This document shows, piece after piece, positions 1-7,224 of a DNA stretch of 11,603 bases; positions within the stretch are counted from its first letter, which is position 1, and each line of letters opens with the position of its first letter. Below the pieces are notes generated by a model. It was not told the DNA's origin. It searched no databases and saw only the letters and a list, made by a program, of their open reading frames with translations. Location: NCBI GenBank assembly GCA_017507285.1, contig JAFWBF010000019.1, positions 1-11,603 of the forward strand, given 5' to 3'. Source of the DNA: Bacteroidales bacterium (lineage in GTDB: Bacteria; Bacteroidota; Bacteroidia; Bacteroidales; P3). A program made the position numbers and the translations under genes.

Positions 1-936
1 CACACCTTCGGCAGGTTTGCCAACAAACACAAAGAGTCCTTCATCGGCATCACCGGTGATATAAGCGTTGATTTCGGTAAATAGTTTCTCTTTCTTTATA
101 AGTTCTAAATAAAGTCGCGACGAGTTGCCGTTGGAAAGTATGTCTGACATAAGGTCGAAAGCATAATAGTCGTGGCACATGCGTCGGCTCATCTTATAAG
201 CTTTGTATATTGCCGATGCCGGCACATCGCGTTCTACTGTAAGGCTGCGGGCTTCCGTTTGAAGAGGTTCTGTGGGTAGCTGTCTGTGGTACGGTGTGCC
301 ACTTTCAATGGCTCCGAACCATTTATTTGCCAATTCTATTGCACGATTTTCGTCGATATTGCCTGCAATACATAAGGTAGCGTTGGAGGGACGATAAAAT
401 TTGTAGAAAAACTCTTTAACGTCTTCGATAGTAGCTTGCTCAATATGCGATATATCTTTGCCAATGGTAGGCCAGCGGTATGGGTGAACTTTGTAGGCCA
501 ATGGACGTAGCAATAGCCACACATCGCCATAAGGCTGGTTGAGGTAACGTTGGCGAAATTCTTCGATAACTACGTTGCGTTGAACTTCGAGACTTTTGGT
601 TGAAAATGCCAACTCGTTCATACGGTCCGATTCCATCCACAATGCTGTTTCCAAATATGCCGATGGAAGGGTAATATAGTAGTTAGTAATATCGTTCGAT
701 GTAAAAGCATTGTTTTCTGCTCCCGCCTGATTGGCACAAAAATCATAGTCAGGAATGTTTTTTGAACCACCAAACATCAAGTGTTCAAACAAATGGGCAA
801 AACCAGTTTTTTCGCAATGTTCATCGCGTGAACCTACATTGTACAGCAAGTTGACCGACACCATTGGGCTCGAAGGTTCACAGTGTGTTATCACTTTTAG
901 TCCGTTCGAAAGAATTGTCTTGTTATATTTTATCAT
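1..936 (-). CDS. M16 (insulinase/pitrilysin-type) zinc peptidase, N-terminal part, cut by window edge
   Basis: The first 312 residues of an M16 family metallopeptidase are visible; the C-terminus lies beyond base 1. The inverted zinc motif HLFEH is at residues 48-52 (zinc ligands H48 and H52, catalytic E51). The distal zinc-binding Glu is in VVIEEF, most likely E126, about 74 residues later as the family requires. The AENNAFTSND stretch (residues 73-82) matches the conserved N-A-x-T segment after the zinc motif. The ATG at 936 is chosen because an in-frame TAG lies two codons upstream. There is no Shine-Dalgarno sequence and no clear signal peptide, so the protein appears cytoplasmic, or its export is not visible. 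In this phylum such proteins are often single-domain (a little over 400 residues) and found in pairs, but full length cannot be judged here. Family assignment is firm; the substrate is unknown. A hairpin at 1016-1051 separates it from the upstream gene, so it probably has its own promoter. Confidence 0.93.
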   Translation of the reverse strand, partial: MIKYNKTILSNGLKVITHCEPSSPMVSVNLLYNVGSRDEHCEKTGFAHLFEHLMFGGSKNIPDYDFCANQAGAENNAFTSNDITNYYITLPSAYLETALWMESDRMNELAFSTKSLEVQRNVVIEEFRQRYLNQPYGDVWLLLRPLAYKVHPYRWPTIGKDISHIEQATIEDVKEFFYKFYRPSNATLCIAGNIDENRAIELANKWFGAIESGTPYHRQLPTEPLQTEARSLTVERDVPASAIYKAYKMSRRMCHDYYAFDLMSDILSNGNSSRLYLELIKKEKLFTEINAYITGDADEGLFVFVGKPAEGV

Positions 937-1015
937 CAGCTAAATAAATTTGACTTATCAAAACGCAATAAACATTCTTTTATTATTATGCTGTGGTAAA
1001 ATTTTGTTTCGTAAT

Positions 1016-1051
1016 AGAGCCTTACTGCTTTTGTAAAAGTAGTAAGGCTCT
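1016..1051 (-). terminator. Strong hairpin after the PorE-like gene, probable transcription terminator
   Basis: AGAGCCTTACT (1016-1026) pairs perfectly with AGTAAGGCTCT (1041-1051). The stem continues inward through a G-T wobble and CTTTT/AAAAG, leaving a very small loop. It starts about 54 bp past the stop codon of the minus-strand gene and about 80 bp before the M16 start codon, where a terminator for the lon transcript would be expected. The minus-strand sequence after the stem (ATTACGAAACAAAATTTT) is not a clean T run, so intrinsic termination is likely but not certain. It could instead act as an RNA-stabilising 3' end. Confidence 0.6.
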
Positions 1052-1090
1052 AACTTTATAACAGGTATTAAACATAATCTGTTCGTATTG

Positions 1091-1113
1091 TCAAGATAGT
1101 AAATTTATCTTGA
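1091..1113 (-). other. 8-bp inverted repeat spanning a stop codon
   Basis: TCAAGATA (1091-1098) and TATCTTGA (1106-1113) are perfect inverted repeats with a 7-nt loop. The minus-strand TAA stop of the PorE-like gene (1107-1105) lies at the loop edge. No T run follows, so on its own it is not a convincing terminator. Together with the larger hairpin 40 bp downstream it may form a structured 3' end of the transcript. Confidence 0.4.
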
Positions 1114-3039
1114 AGTGGTATTGACTTTTATGATATCGCTACCTCTGTTGACAAACACAAAGTATAGCAGATATGATGTGTCCTTTTTGAAATCTACTTT
1201 TCCGAAATTGGTAGGTATCTCATTGCTGTATTTTTTAAATTTGATGCGGTTTTCGTTTATACTTTTTTCACTGAAGAAATTGGTGATAGATTTTATACGA
1301 CTTATGTTTAGCAAGTCGTTGAATTTTTCGTTGTCGTTTATGTAGCTGAATATGTATAAATATAAGTCCAAATGTGGATTTTGTTTGAGGAATGTTTCTA
1401 TTTTAGATAACGTTTCTTTCTCTGGTCTGAGTTCACAGCTGGCAGTGTGAAAGAATAGGTTGTCTATTTTGTAGGCTTTGTTTAGTTCGAATCCGTCGAG
1501 AGTTGTATTTAGAGTTTTTTCTGAGTTGCCTATTACTTTATTGCTTTGTGTGAAAAAGTCCTTTTGTTTGGATATGTAGTTGGATTTACTTATTTCCATC
1601 GTATAATTGTGATTGTTTTTGAGGTATGCTAAGTAATTTCCATCTCCATTTGTTTTAATTGCATATACCGATGAACCATTCTCGTTTACTATTATTGTGG
1701 CATTGGATAGCGGATTGTTGTAGTTGTCAACTACAGAGCCTTTTACTATAGTAAAGTATGGAGGCTCAGAAAAAGAATATATTTTGTCATTGACAGATGT
1801 GTAGTCGCGAGTACTTACCAAAAAACCTCTGTTTGATTCATTGTCTATAACAAAGTCAAAATCATCAGCATACGAGTTGTAGGGTTGTTTGATGTTTTCG
1901 ATTATTGTATTTGTACCGTTTTCCCAGTTGGCACAACAATACACATCAAATCCACCATAGCTTTCGATGTGTCCATTTGAAGAGAAAAACAGAGAACCTT
2001 TGTGCAAGAATGGGCATGTTTCATCGCCTTTTGTATTTATGGTATTACCTAAATTCTTTGGTTCGTCCCATCCTTTTTCGGTAAGTTCGGAGTACCACAA
2101 GTCGTAGCCACCAACGCTACCGGATATATTGGATGAAAATATCATTGTTTTTCCATTATCGCTGAAAATAGGGTGCGATACAGGTATTGTTTTTTTGCCA
2201 ATCTTTACTTTGCTTGTATTTTCCCATTTGCCATCGCTGTATTTCGATTCGTATAAATACTCTTCATTGTCGGATGTCAATACGGTGAAGAATAAGTCGT
2301 TTGTTGTCGGTTGGATACATATGTATGTAATATTGGATTCCATGTTCATCAATTCTGCTTCGATAATAGAATTTGCAATGTTGCCATCTATTATATCTGC
2401 CGAAAACAATGTGTACTCTGTTATCTTTTCGGGATAATCCTTTTGATCGGGTATTATGCTATATCCCGTTGTAGAATAATATAGTCTGTTGTTGATTACA
2501 GACAAACCTCTTTTTTTTCCCATGGTGTTGATACTATTTTGGGGTAATATTGTAAAGAGTTTGTTTTCTGCCGAATTTTGATATGGAAACGAGTACGCCA
2601 TCAAGCTATTGCTTAAGTCTGTTGAGTCGGTATTTTTTTTATTGACTATGAGAAGTTTTTGATAAAACAAATCAATGGCTTTATCGTACTTTCCGTTGGT
2701 TTTCAATGCTTCGATATATGAGGGTAGTAAATTTACGTATGTCGAATCATGTTCTGCTGCTTTTTCGAAATAAGATAGTGCTAATGAGTAATAGTTTAGT
2801 CGGAGGTAACATTCAGCTATCTTGGATAAATATTGAGCTTGAATGGAAAGTTCTTCTTCGCCTATTTTTCCCTCTGATTTTTTGTAGGCGAGTAATGCTT
2901 TATGGTACTCGCCTTTTTTCATTAGTTTGTCACCCTCTCTCATTACTCGTTGTGCTTGTAGCTCTAGTGTAAAGCAAACAAGTACAAGGAAACAGATGCA
3001 GTATGTTATTACCGACTTATGTGATGTTTTATTTCTCAT
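1105..3039 (-). CDS. PorE-like outer-membrane-associated protein: TPR, WD40-like propeller, CarboxypepD-reg-like and degenerate OmpA-like domains
   Basis: This 644-residue exported protein has a signal peptide with predicted cleavage after LQA (residue 29). TPR-like helices fill about 30-135. A WD40-like (PD40) beta-propeller covers about 160-420, with repeats such as HPIFSDNGKTMIFSS (289-303) and SYGGFDVY (360-367). A CarboxypepD-regulatory-like beta-sandwich covers about 431-505 and an OmpA-C-like domain about 520-640. This order is that of Porphyromonas gingivalis PorE and its many paralogues in the phylum; PorE binds peptidoglycan and is part of the type IX secretion/gliding envelope machinery. 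Here the OmpA domain keeps the conserved Asn (N574) and Arg (R581), but the Asp of the HTD motif is replaced by Tyr (Y566), so peptidoglycan binding may be weak or lost. The gene starts 11 bp after lon ends and is probably cotranscribed with it. There is no Shine-Dalgarno sequence. Architecture is clear; a specific role in secretion is inferred. Confidence 0.85.
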   Translation of the reverse strand: MRNKTSHKSVITYCICFLVLVCFTLELQAQRVMREGDKLMKKGEYHKALLAYKKSEGKIGEEELSIQAQYLSKIAECYLRLNYYSLALSYFEKAAEHDSTYVNLLPSYIEALKTNGKYDKAIDLFYQKLLIVNKKNTDSTDLSNSLMAYSFPYQNSAENKLFTILPQNSINTMGKKRGLSVINNRLYYSTTGYSIIPDQKDYPEKITEYTLFSADIIDGNIANSIIEAELMNMESNITYICIQPTTNDLFFTVLTSDNEEYLYESKYSDGKWENTSKVKIGKKTIPVSHPIFSDNGKTMIFSSNISGSVGGYDLWYSELTEKGWDEPKNLGNTINTKGDETCPFLHKGSLFFSSNGHIESYGGFDVYCCANWENGTNTIIENIKQPYNSYADDFDFVIDNESNRGFLVSTRDYTSVNDKIYSFSEPPYFTIVKGSVVDNYNNPLSNATIIVNENGSSVYAIKTNGDGNYLAYLKNNHNYTMEISKSNYISKQKDFFTQSNKVIGNSEKTLNTTLDGFELNKAYKIDNLFFHTASCELRPEKETLSKIETFLKQNPHLDLYLYIFSYINDNEKFNDLLNISRIKSITNFFSEKSINENRIKFKKYSNEIPTNFGKVDFKKDTSYLLYFVFVNRGSDIIKVNTTSR

Positions 3040-3050
3040 ATTGTATTTTA

Positions 3051-5477
3051 CTATTCAAAAATAAGTGGTATTACTTCTTTCATTTCTTCTATATAGTGAA
3101 ACGAAAGTCCCTCCAAATATGTGTCTTTGATTTCGTTTATATCTTTTTGGTTTTCGTGACAAAGTATTATGTCGGTAATATTTGCACGTTTGGCAGCCAA
3201 TATTTTTTCTTTTATTCCCCCTACAGGTAATACTTGTCCACGAAGTGTTATTTCGCCAGTCATTGCAAAGTTGGATCGTACTTTACGTTGTGTAAATACC
3301 GATAATAGCGCTGTGAAAATCGTTATACCGGCCGATGGACCATCTTTAGGGGTAGCGCCTTCGGGTACATGGATATGTACATTTTTATTTTCGAATATAT
3401 TTTCGTCAATGCCGAATTTGTCGGTGTTGGCTTTGATGTATTCGTATGCCAAGTTTGCCGACTCTTTCATTACATCGCCAAGGTTGCCGGTCATGGTCAG
3501 CTGTCCTTTGCCTTTGCTTAGGCATGATTCGATAAATAGTATTTCGCCACCTACACTTGTCCATGCCAAACCCGTAACTACACCAATCTCGTTGCGGTTG
3601 CGACTTTCGTTGTGATTCATGGGGAGCCCCAAAATTTCTTTAAGGGATTCTTTTTTTATAGACTTTTCTGTCGATTCGTCTTTTACTATCTTTACTGCAT
3701 TGTGGCGTATTATTTTTGCTATGGATTTTTCTAGCTGACGTACACCCGACTCGCGAGTATATTGCATAATTATTTGCGATATTAGGCTTTCAGAGAATGT
3801 GAATTGGTTTTTCTTCAATCCATGATCCTTTAATTGGCGAGGTACAAGATGTTTGCGAGCTATTTCTATTTTTTCTTCTAATATGTAGCCCGATACATCT
3901 ATTATTTCCATTCTGTCCAAAAGGGCAGGGTGGATGGTGCTTGTTGTGTTGGCTGTAGCTATAAACATTACTTTCGAAAGGTCGTAATCAACATCCAAAT
4001 AGTTGTCGTGGAAAGCAGTGTTTTGTTCCGGATCCAACACTTCAAGCAATGCCGAAGCAGGGTCGCCGTTTACACTCATACCCATAACCTTGTCTATCTC
4101 GTCAAGGATAAATACCGGATTTGACGATTTTGCTTTCTTTATGTTTTGTATAATCCGCCCCGGCATCGCACCAATGTATGTTCTGCGATGTCCACGAATT
4201 TCGGCTTCATCTCTCAATCCGCCCAATGCCATGCGTACATATTTGCGATTGAGTGCCGAAGCAATTGATTTTCCAAGAGAAGTTTTTCCAACGCCCGGAG
4301 GTCCTACCAAGCATAGTATAGGCGATTTCATATCGCCTTTCAATTTAAGTACAGCAAGGTATTCCAATATGCGTTCTTTTACCTTTTCGATGCCGTAATG
4401 GTCTTTGTCCAAAGTTTTTTGAGCATGTTTCAAATCCAAATTATCCTTGGTATATTCGTTCCAAGGAAGGTCGAGAAGGGTGTTTAGATAGTTTAATTGA
4501 GTGGAATAGTCGGGCGATTGTGGATTCAAACGCATAAGTTTTTCAAGTTCTGCATCGAATACATCCACCATCTCTTCACTCCATTTTTTGTGAACAGCAC
4601 GCAAGTTTAAAGATTCATAGTCTTGGTCGTTTGGATTGCCACCCAATTCTTCTTGTATTGTTTTCAGTTGTTGGCTTAGGAAATATTCACGTTGTTGCCT
4701 ATCCATATCAAACTTTACTTTGTTTTGGATTTGCTCTTTTACTTCCAAAAATTGCATCTCTTTTATAAGAAGATTCATAGTACATTGGGCTCGTTCTTTA
4801 AGCGAGTCTATGTCCAACATGCTCTGTTTTTCATCAATGGCTATTTCTAGATGCGAAGCTATGAAGTTTATTAATATTGTGGGGTTTTTTATAGTCTTTA
4901 TAACAGACGATGCTTCTTGTGGCAGGTTTGGAAAGTGCTTTATGGATTTTCCATATAGTTCTTTGATATTGTCTAGCAATACTTTGGTTTCGGCATCCAT
5001 ATTTTCGGCACTTATATCTTCTTTTTCGGGAAGTAAACTTACGTTGGCCACAAGGTATGGCTTGGTTTCGGTTATTTCTTCCAATAGTATACGTGGACCT
5101 CCTTGCAGTATAGCTAATAAGTTTCCATCGGGAAGTTCCAATGTTTTTATCACTTTGGCGGCTGTTCCTACATCAAAAAGATCTTTTCGAACAGGCTCTT
5201 CGGCGTCATTCATTTGTGCTACTACTGCTATGTAATTGCCCGATTTATATGCTTCGTTAAGTAGTTTTATCGACTTTTTACGTCCTGCTGTTACAGGTAG
5301 TATTATCTTAGGGAACAATATATTGCCACGCAATGGTAACAAAGGTAATGTGGTTGGGATATTATCATCGGTAAGTACCAAATCTTCGTCAAACTCCGAT
5401 ATAATGGGAATGATATTAGTTTTTGATTTTATCATGTCGTTAAAAAAGTCATTTAGTTCGAAAAATCGTTCTTTCAT
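3051..5477 (-). CDS. lon: ATP-dependent endopeptidase La (Lon)
   Basis: This complete 808-residue Lon is a cytoplasmic ATP-driven serine-lysine protease that degrades misfolded and regulatory proteins as a hexamer. The substrate-binding LAN domain starts near LPLLPLRGNILFP (44-56). A coiled-coil-like linker follows (about 225-300). The AAA+ module has Walker A GPPGVGKT (392-399), Walker B VFILDE (455-460), sensor 1 FIATAN (505-510) and an arginine finger near R522. The C-terminal protease domain (about 630-805) carries the catalytic Ser in PKDGPSAG (S715) and Lys in GGIKEK (K758), 43 residues apart as in E. coli Lon (S679/K722). Length is normal for a LonA. The ATG at 5477 gives a short charged N-terminal extension; M15 is an alternative start. 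A one-mismatch TAnnTTTG box lies just upstream (5498-5505). The PorE-like gene follows after 11 bp. Confidence 0.98.
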   Translation of the reverse strand: MKERFFELNDFFNDMIKSKTNIIPIISEFDEDLVLTDDNIPTTLPLLPLRGNILFPKIILPVTAGRKKSIKLLNEAYKSGNYIAVVAQMNDAEEPVRKDLFDVGTAAKVIKTLELPDGNLLAILQGGPRILLEEITETKPYLVANVSLLPEKEDISAENMDAETKVLLDNIKELYGKSIKHFPNLPQEASSVIKTIKNPTILINFIASHLEIAIDEKQSMLDIDSLKERAQCTMNLLIKEMQFLEVKEQIQNKVKFDMDRQQREYFLSQQLKTIQEELGGNPNDQDYESLNLRAVHKKWSEEMVDVFDAELEKLMRLNPQSPDYSTQLNYLNTLLDLPWNEYTKDNLDLKHAQKTLDKDHYGIEKVKERILEYLAVLKLKGDMKSPILCLVGPPGVGKTSLGKSIASALNRKYVRMALGGLRDEAEIRGHRRTYIGAMPGRIIQNIKKAKSSNPVFILDEIDKVMGMSVNGDPASALLEVLDPEQNTAFHDNYLDVDYDLSKVMFIATANTTSTIHPALLDRMEIIDVSGYILEEKIEIARKHLVPRQLKDHGLKKNQFTFSESLISQIIMQYTRESGVRQLEKSIAKIIRHNAVKIVKDESTEKSIKKESLKEILGLPMNHNESRNRNEIGVVTGLAWTSVGGEILFIESCLSKGKGQLTMTGNLGDVMKESANLAYEYIKANTDKFGIDENIFENKNVHIHVPEGATPKDGPSAGITIFTALLSVFTQRKVRSNFAMTGEITLRGQVLPVGGIKEKILAAKRANITDIILCHENQKDINEIKDTYLEGLSFHYIEEMKEVIPLIFE

Positions 5478-5497
5478 ATTACGAATATATGTTTCTT

Positions 5498-5505
5498 CAA
5501 GTTTA
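5498..5505 (-). promoter_or_regulatory. Possible -7 box for lon
   Basis: Read on the minus strand this is TAAACTTG, one mismatch from the Bacteroidota -7 consensus TAnnTTTG. It would give a leader of only about 10-15 nt before the lon ATG. No TTTG -33 element is seen at the usual distance, so support is weak. Confidence 0.2.
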
Positions 5506-5757
5506 TTGTTTATGCAATATTTTTGCTTCCACTAAATACGAGAATAATCGAAAATTGTTTCTATTTATTGCTATTTTCTTAAGAAATATTTTTTATTTAT
5601 TAGAGAATGTCCTTATTAACAATTAGATACTTTGATTAAAAATCTCTTTCTCTTGGTAGGATTTTTTTGAAATCATAACTAGTACTATAGTGTTAAATGA
5701 TATTTCTGTATGTTAATTAGGGAGCGAGAAGGTGTGAAACAGATTGTATATTTATGG

Positions 5758-5857
5758 GATTTTGATTGCAAATCTCGGTGATTTTGATCACGAATCTTGG
5801 CGGTTTGGATTGCCTAAACTGCCGGTTTGCATCACCTAAGTGTGCAGTTTGCGTTGG
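5758..5857. repeat. Degenerate 22-bp tandem repeat, four and a half units, alternating in a 44-bp pattern
   Basis: Units are 5758-5779, 5780-5801, 5802-5823 and 5824-5845, with a partial fifth at 5846-5857; all four full units are exactly 22 bp. Units 1 and 2 begin GATTTTGAT and end AATCtcGGT or AATCttGGC; units 3 and 4 begin GGTTTG and continue CCTAA. The core alternates: ATTGC in units 1 and 3, ATCAC in units 2 and 4. The pattern thus looks like a duplicated 44-bp pair that later diverged. Unit 1 can pair GATTT with AAATC, and unit 3 can pair GGCGGTTT with AAACTGCC through one G-T wobble. The period is not a multiple of three and the frames contain stops, so it is not a coding repeat. There are no spacers, so it is not a CRISPR array. 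Confidence 0.75.
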
Positions 5858-6080
5858 TATAGTATCGTTTTTGTCATACCGGGGTCTTATTTTTGTTATA
5901 TTATATCATTATTTATAGTTGTGTTATTCTTGATTATTAGTATTCTATAGATTGTATTGTGAAATGCTGTAAATATTTGCCGTTTATAGATGTTTTGCCA
6001 ATAAATATTTGTTTTTTTGAGTTAAATACATTCCTGTTAAAGTATTGCAATTTTAGCATTATTATTAAATGATATATTCT

Positions 6081-6092
6081 CCCAAATTTGGG
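6081..6092. promoter_or_regulatory. Perfect 12-bp palindrome, possible operator
   Basis: CCCAAATTTGGG is a perfect palindrome about 130 bp upstream of the LTD protein gene in the intergenic region. Such a dyad could bind a dimeric regulator, but no second copy was noticed in the window and no regulator gene is adjacent. It may be fortuitous. Confidence 0.25.
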
Positions 6093-6178
6093 TAGTTATC
6101 TCTTGAAATATATAGAATATATAATGTCGAAAGTTTGGCGATACTTATCCAATAATATATGAAGGGAAATAAACCCGG

Positions 6179-6186
6179 CAAAGTTA
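6179..6186 (-). promoter_or_regulatory. Possible minus-strand -7 box pointing into the intergenic region
   Basis: On the minus strand this reads TAACTTTG followed by CC, an exact TAnnTTTG match lying only about 35 bp upstream of the oppositely oriented LTD gene. A transcript from here would run through the palindrome and the 22-bp repeat towards lon. No TTTG -33 element is visible 19-21 bp upstream. Confidence 0.2.
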
Positions 6187-6210
6187 CGTTATCGGATATA
6201 AAATATTAAT

Positions 6211-6215
6211 GGAGG
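6211..6215 (+). promoter_or_regulatory. Shine-Dalgarno GGAGG that fixes the start of the LTD protein gene
   Basis: GGAGG lies 6 nt before ATG 6222, ideal spacing. This favours that ATG over the in-frame TTG at 6216, which would abut the GGAGG. A true Shine-Dalgarno stands out because the other genes in the window have none convincing. Confidence 0.7.
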
Positions 6216-6221
6216 TTGAAA

Positions 6222-7160
6222 ATGAGAAAATCTATAGTGATATTGTTGCTGATTGTGTATTCTTTGTTGGAGGTTGCTTTTGCCCAAAAAGGCAAAAGTG
6301 TAGTTGTCGACAATGTTGCTCCGGGTGATATTCTTATCAACGAAGTTTTATTTAATCCCTATGATGAGGGTGAGGATTTTGTGGAACTCTACAATAACAC
6401 CGATGACACTATTATGCTGAACAATGTTCGATTGGCAACCTGGGATGCTGATTTGCAAAAGCTGAAAACGGTGGTAGCTTTGCCAGATTCGGTTTTTCTG
6501 TTGCCACAAGATTATGTGGTACTCACCATTGATGCCGATGCTATATATAGATATTACACTGTGAGGTATCGACTCAAGGTGGTGGTTATGAAGAAAATGC
6601 CTGCCTATTCCAATCAGCAAGGTGTGGTTATAGTATCGTTGAAAGATAGTACTGTTATAGACCGGTTTGACTATACCGAAGATCTTCATTATCGATGGCT
6701 TACTGATGTAGAAGGCGTATCATTGGAACGTCGTTCGTTTGAGGAACCAACCAATAGTGCCGCCAATTGGCATTCGGCAGCAAAGCCGGCAGGATGGGCA
6801 ACGCCTACTTATAAAAATTCTCAAGCTTTTGGTATGGTCGTTTCGGATGATGCCTTTGGCATAGAACCGGAACTCTTTTCGCCCGACAATGATGGTTACA
6901 ACGATTTACTTACTATCACATATAGCATACAAGAGAGTGATATGTTTTCCAATATTACCATATTCGACGAGCAAGGAAGGTTGGTAAAAGCATTGCAACG
7001 AAATGCGTGGTTGGGAACCAATGGCTCTTTTGTTTGGGATGGTAGTGATGAGAATGGAAACAGATGTAGGATAGGTAATTACGTTGTATACATAGAGGTA
7101 TACAATGCAAAGGGTAACATGCAAACCATTAAAAAAGTAGTAACATTGATGTTGAAATAA
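6222..7160 (+). CDS. Secreted lamin-tail-domain protein with C-terminal FlgD-Ig-like domain
   Basis: This 312-residue exported protein starts at ATG 6222, set by the GGAGG at 6211-6215. The signal peptide is a basic start, a hydrophobic core (residues 5-20) and predicted cleavage after AFA (residue 21). A lamin-tail (LTD) beta-sandwich spans about 33-195. Its hallmarks are ILINEVLFNP and GEDFVELYN near the start, EGVSLERRS near 164-172, and NWHSAAKPAGWATP at 182-195. Residues 213-312 form a FlgD-Ig-like domain opening with the FSPDNDGYND turn, with an FVWDGSDENG loop and the closing GNYVVYIEVYN strand. This type of C-terminal domain is common on surface proteins of the phylum and resembles the gliding-motility-associated C-terminal family. 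No catalytic domain is seen, so a structural or adhesive role outside the cytoplasm is likely but unproven. dxs follows after 64 bp without obvious functional connection. Confidence 0.85.
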   Translation: MRKSIVILLLIVYSLLEVAFAQKGKSVVVDNVAPGDILINEVLFNPYDEGEDFVELYNNTDDTIMLNNVRLATWDADLQKLKTVVALPDSVFLLPQDYVVLTIDADAIYRYYTVRYRLKVVVMKKMPAYSNQQGVVIVSLKDSTVIDRFDYTEDLHYRWLTDVEGVSLERRSFEEPTNSAANWHSAAKPAGWATPTYKNSQAFGMVVSDDAFGIEPELFSPDNDGYNDLLTITYSIQESDMFSNITIFDEQGRLVKALQRNAWLGTNGSFVWDGSDENGNRCRIGNYVVYIEVYNAKGNMQTIKKVVTLMLK

Positions 7161-7203
7161 TAGAAATAATGGTTACGGTGTAGATATATTGAAAAATAAT
7201 TGG

Positions 7204-7211
7204 TATTTTTG
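7204..7211 (+). promoter_or_regulatory. Probable -7 box of a dxs promoter
   Basis: TATTTTTG followed by CAA matches the Bacteroidota -7 consensus TAnnTTTG exactly. It sits 13 bp before ATG 7225, giving a leader of roughly 10 nt. No good TTTG -33 element is present at the usual distance. If real, it excludes the in-frame upstream TTG at 7189 as the start of dxs, since that codon would lie upstream of the transcript. Confidence 0.4.
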
Positions 7212-7224
7212 CAAGTTATTACGT

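Larger units (their letters stand above)
5478..6221. other. AT-rich divergent intergenic region between lon and the LTD protein gene
   Basis: These 744 bp have no credible coding region on either strand; all frames are short and frequently stopped. The region must contain the promoters of the divergent lon and LTD genes. Exact TAnnTTTG matches occur on the plus strand at 5518-5525 and 5888-5895, and on the minus strand at 6186-6179. In sequence this AT-rich such matches are expected by chance, and none has a good -33 partner. The region also holds the 22-bp tandem repeat, visibly richer in GC than its flanks, and a 12-bp palindrome at 6081-6092. The unusual length and the repeat leave room for a non-coding transcript, but nothing proves one. 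Confidence 0.7.

Noticed and set aside
755..943. Small plus-strand open frame over the start of the M16 gene
   Set aside because: Antisense to the conserved HLFEH region; no features of a real protein.
3169..3615. Plus-strand open frame of 148 codons
   Set aside because: Antisense to the conserved Lon protease domain; no independent support.
4636..5235. Long open frame (199 codons) on the plus strand
   Set aside because: It lies entirely antisense to the well-supported lon coding sequence, and its translation shows no recognisable domain. It is a shadow of lon codon usage.
5758..5857. CRISPR array
   Set aside because: Units are contiguous, degenerate and 22 bp with no unique spacers, and no cas gene is present.
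5856..5880. GGTAT...ATACC hairpin just after the repeat
   Set aside because: Only a 5-bp stem with a long loop; not distinguishable from chance.
6216..6221. TTG at 6216 as the start of the LTD protein
   Set aside because: It abuts GGAGG directly with no spacer; ATG 6222 has correct spacing.
7189..7224. TTG at 7189 as the dxs start, adding 12 residues
   Set aside because: It lies upstream of the candidate -7 box at 7204-7211 and adds a non-conserved extension. Starting at ATG 7225 puts the active-site His residues at the E. coli positions.
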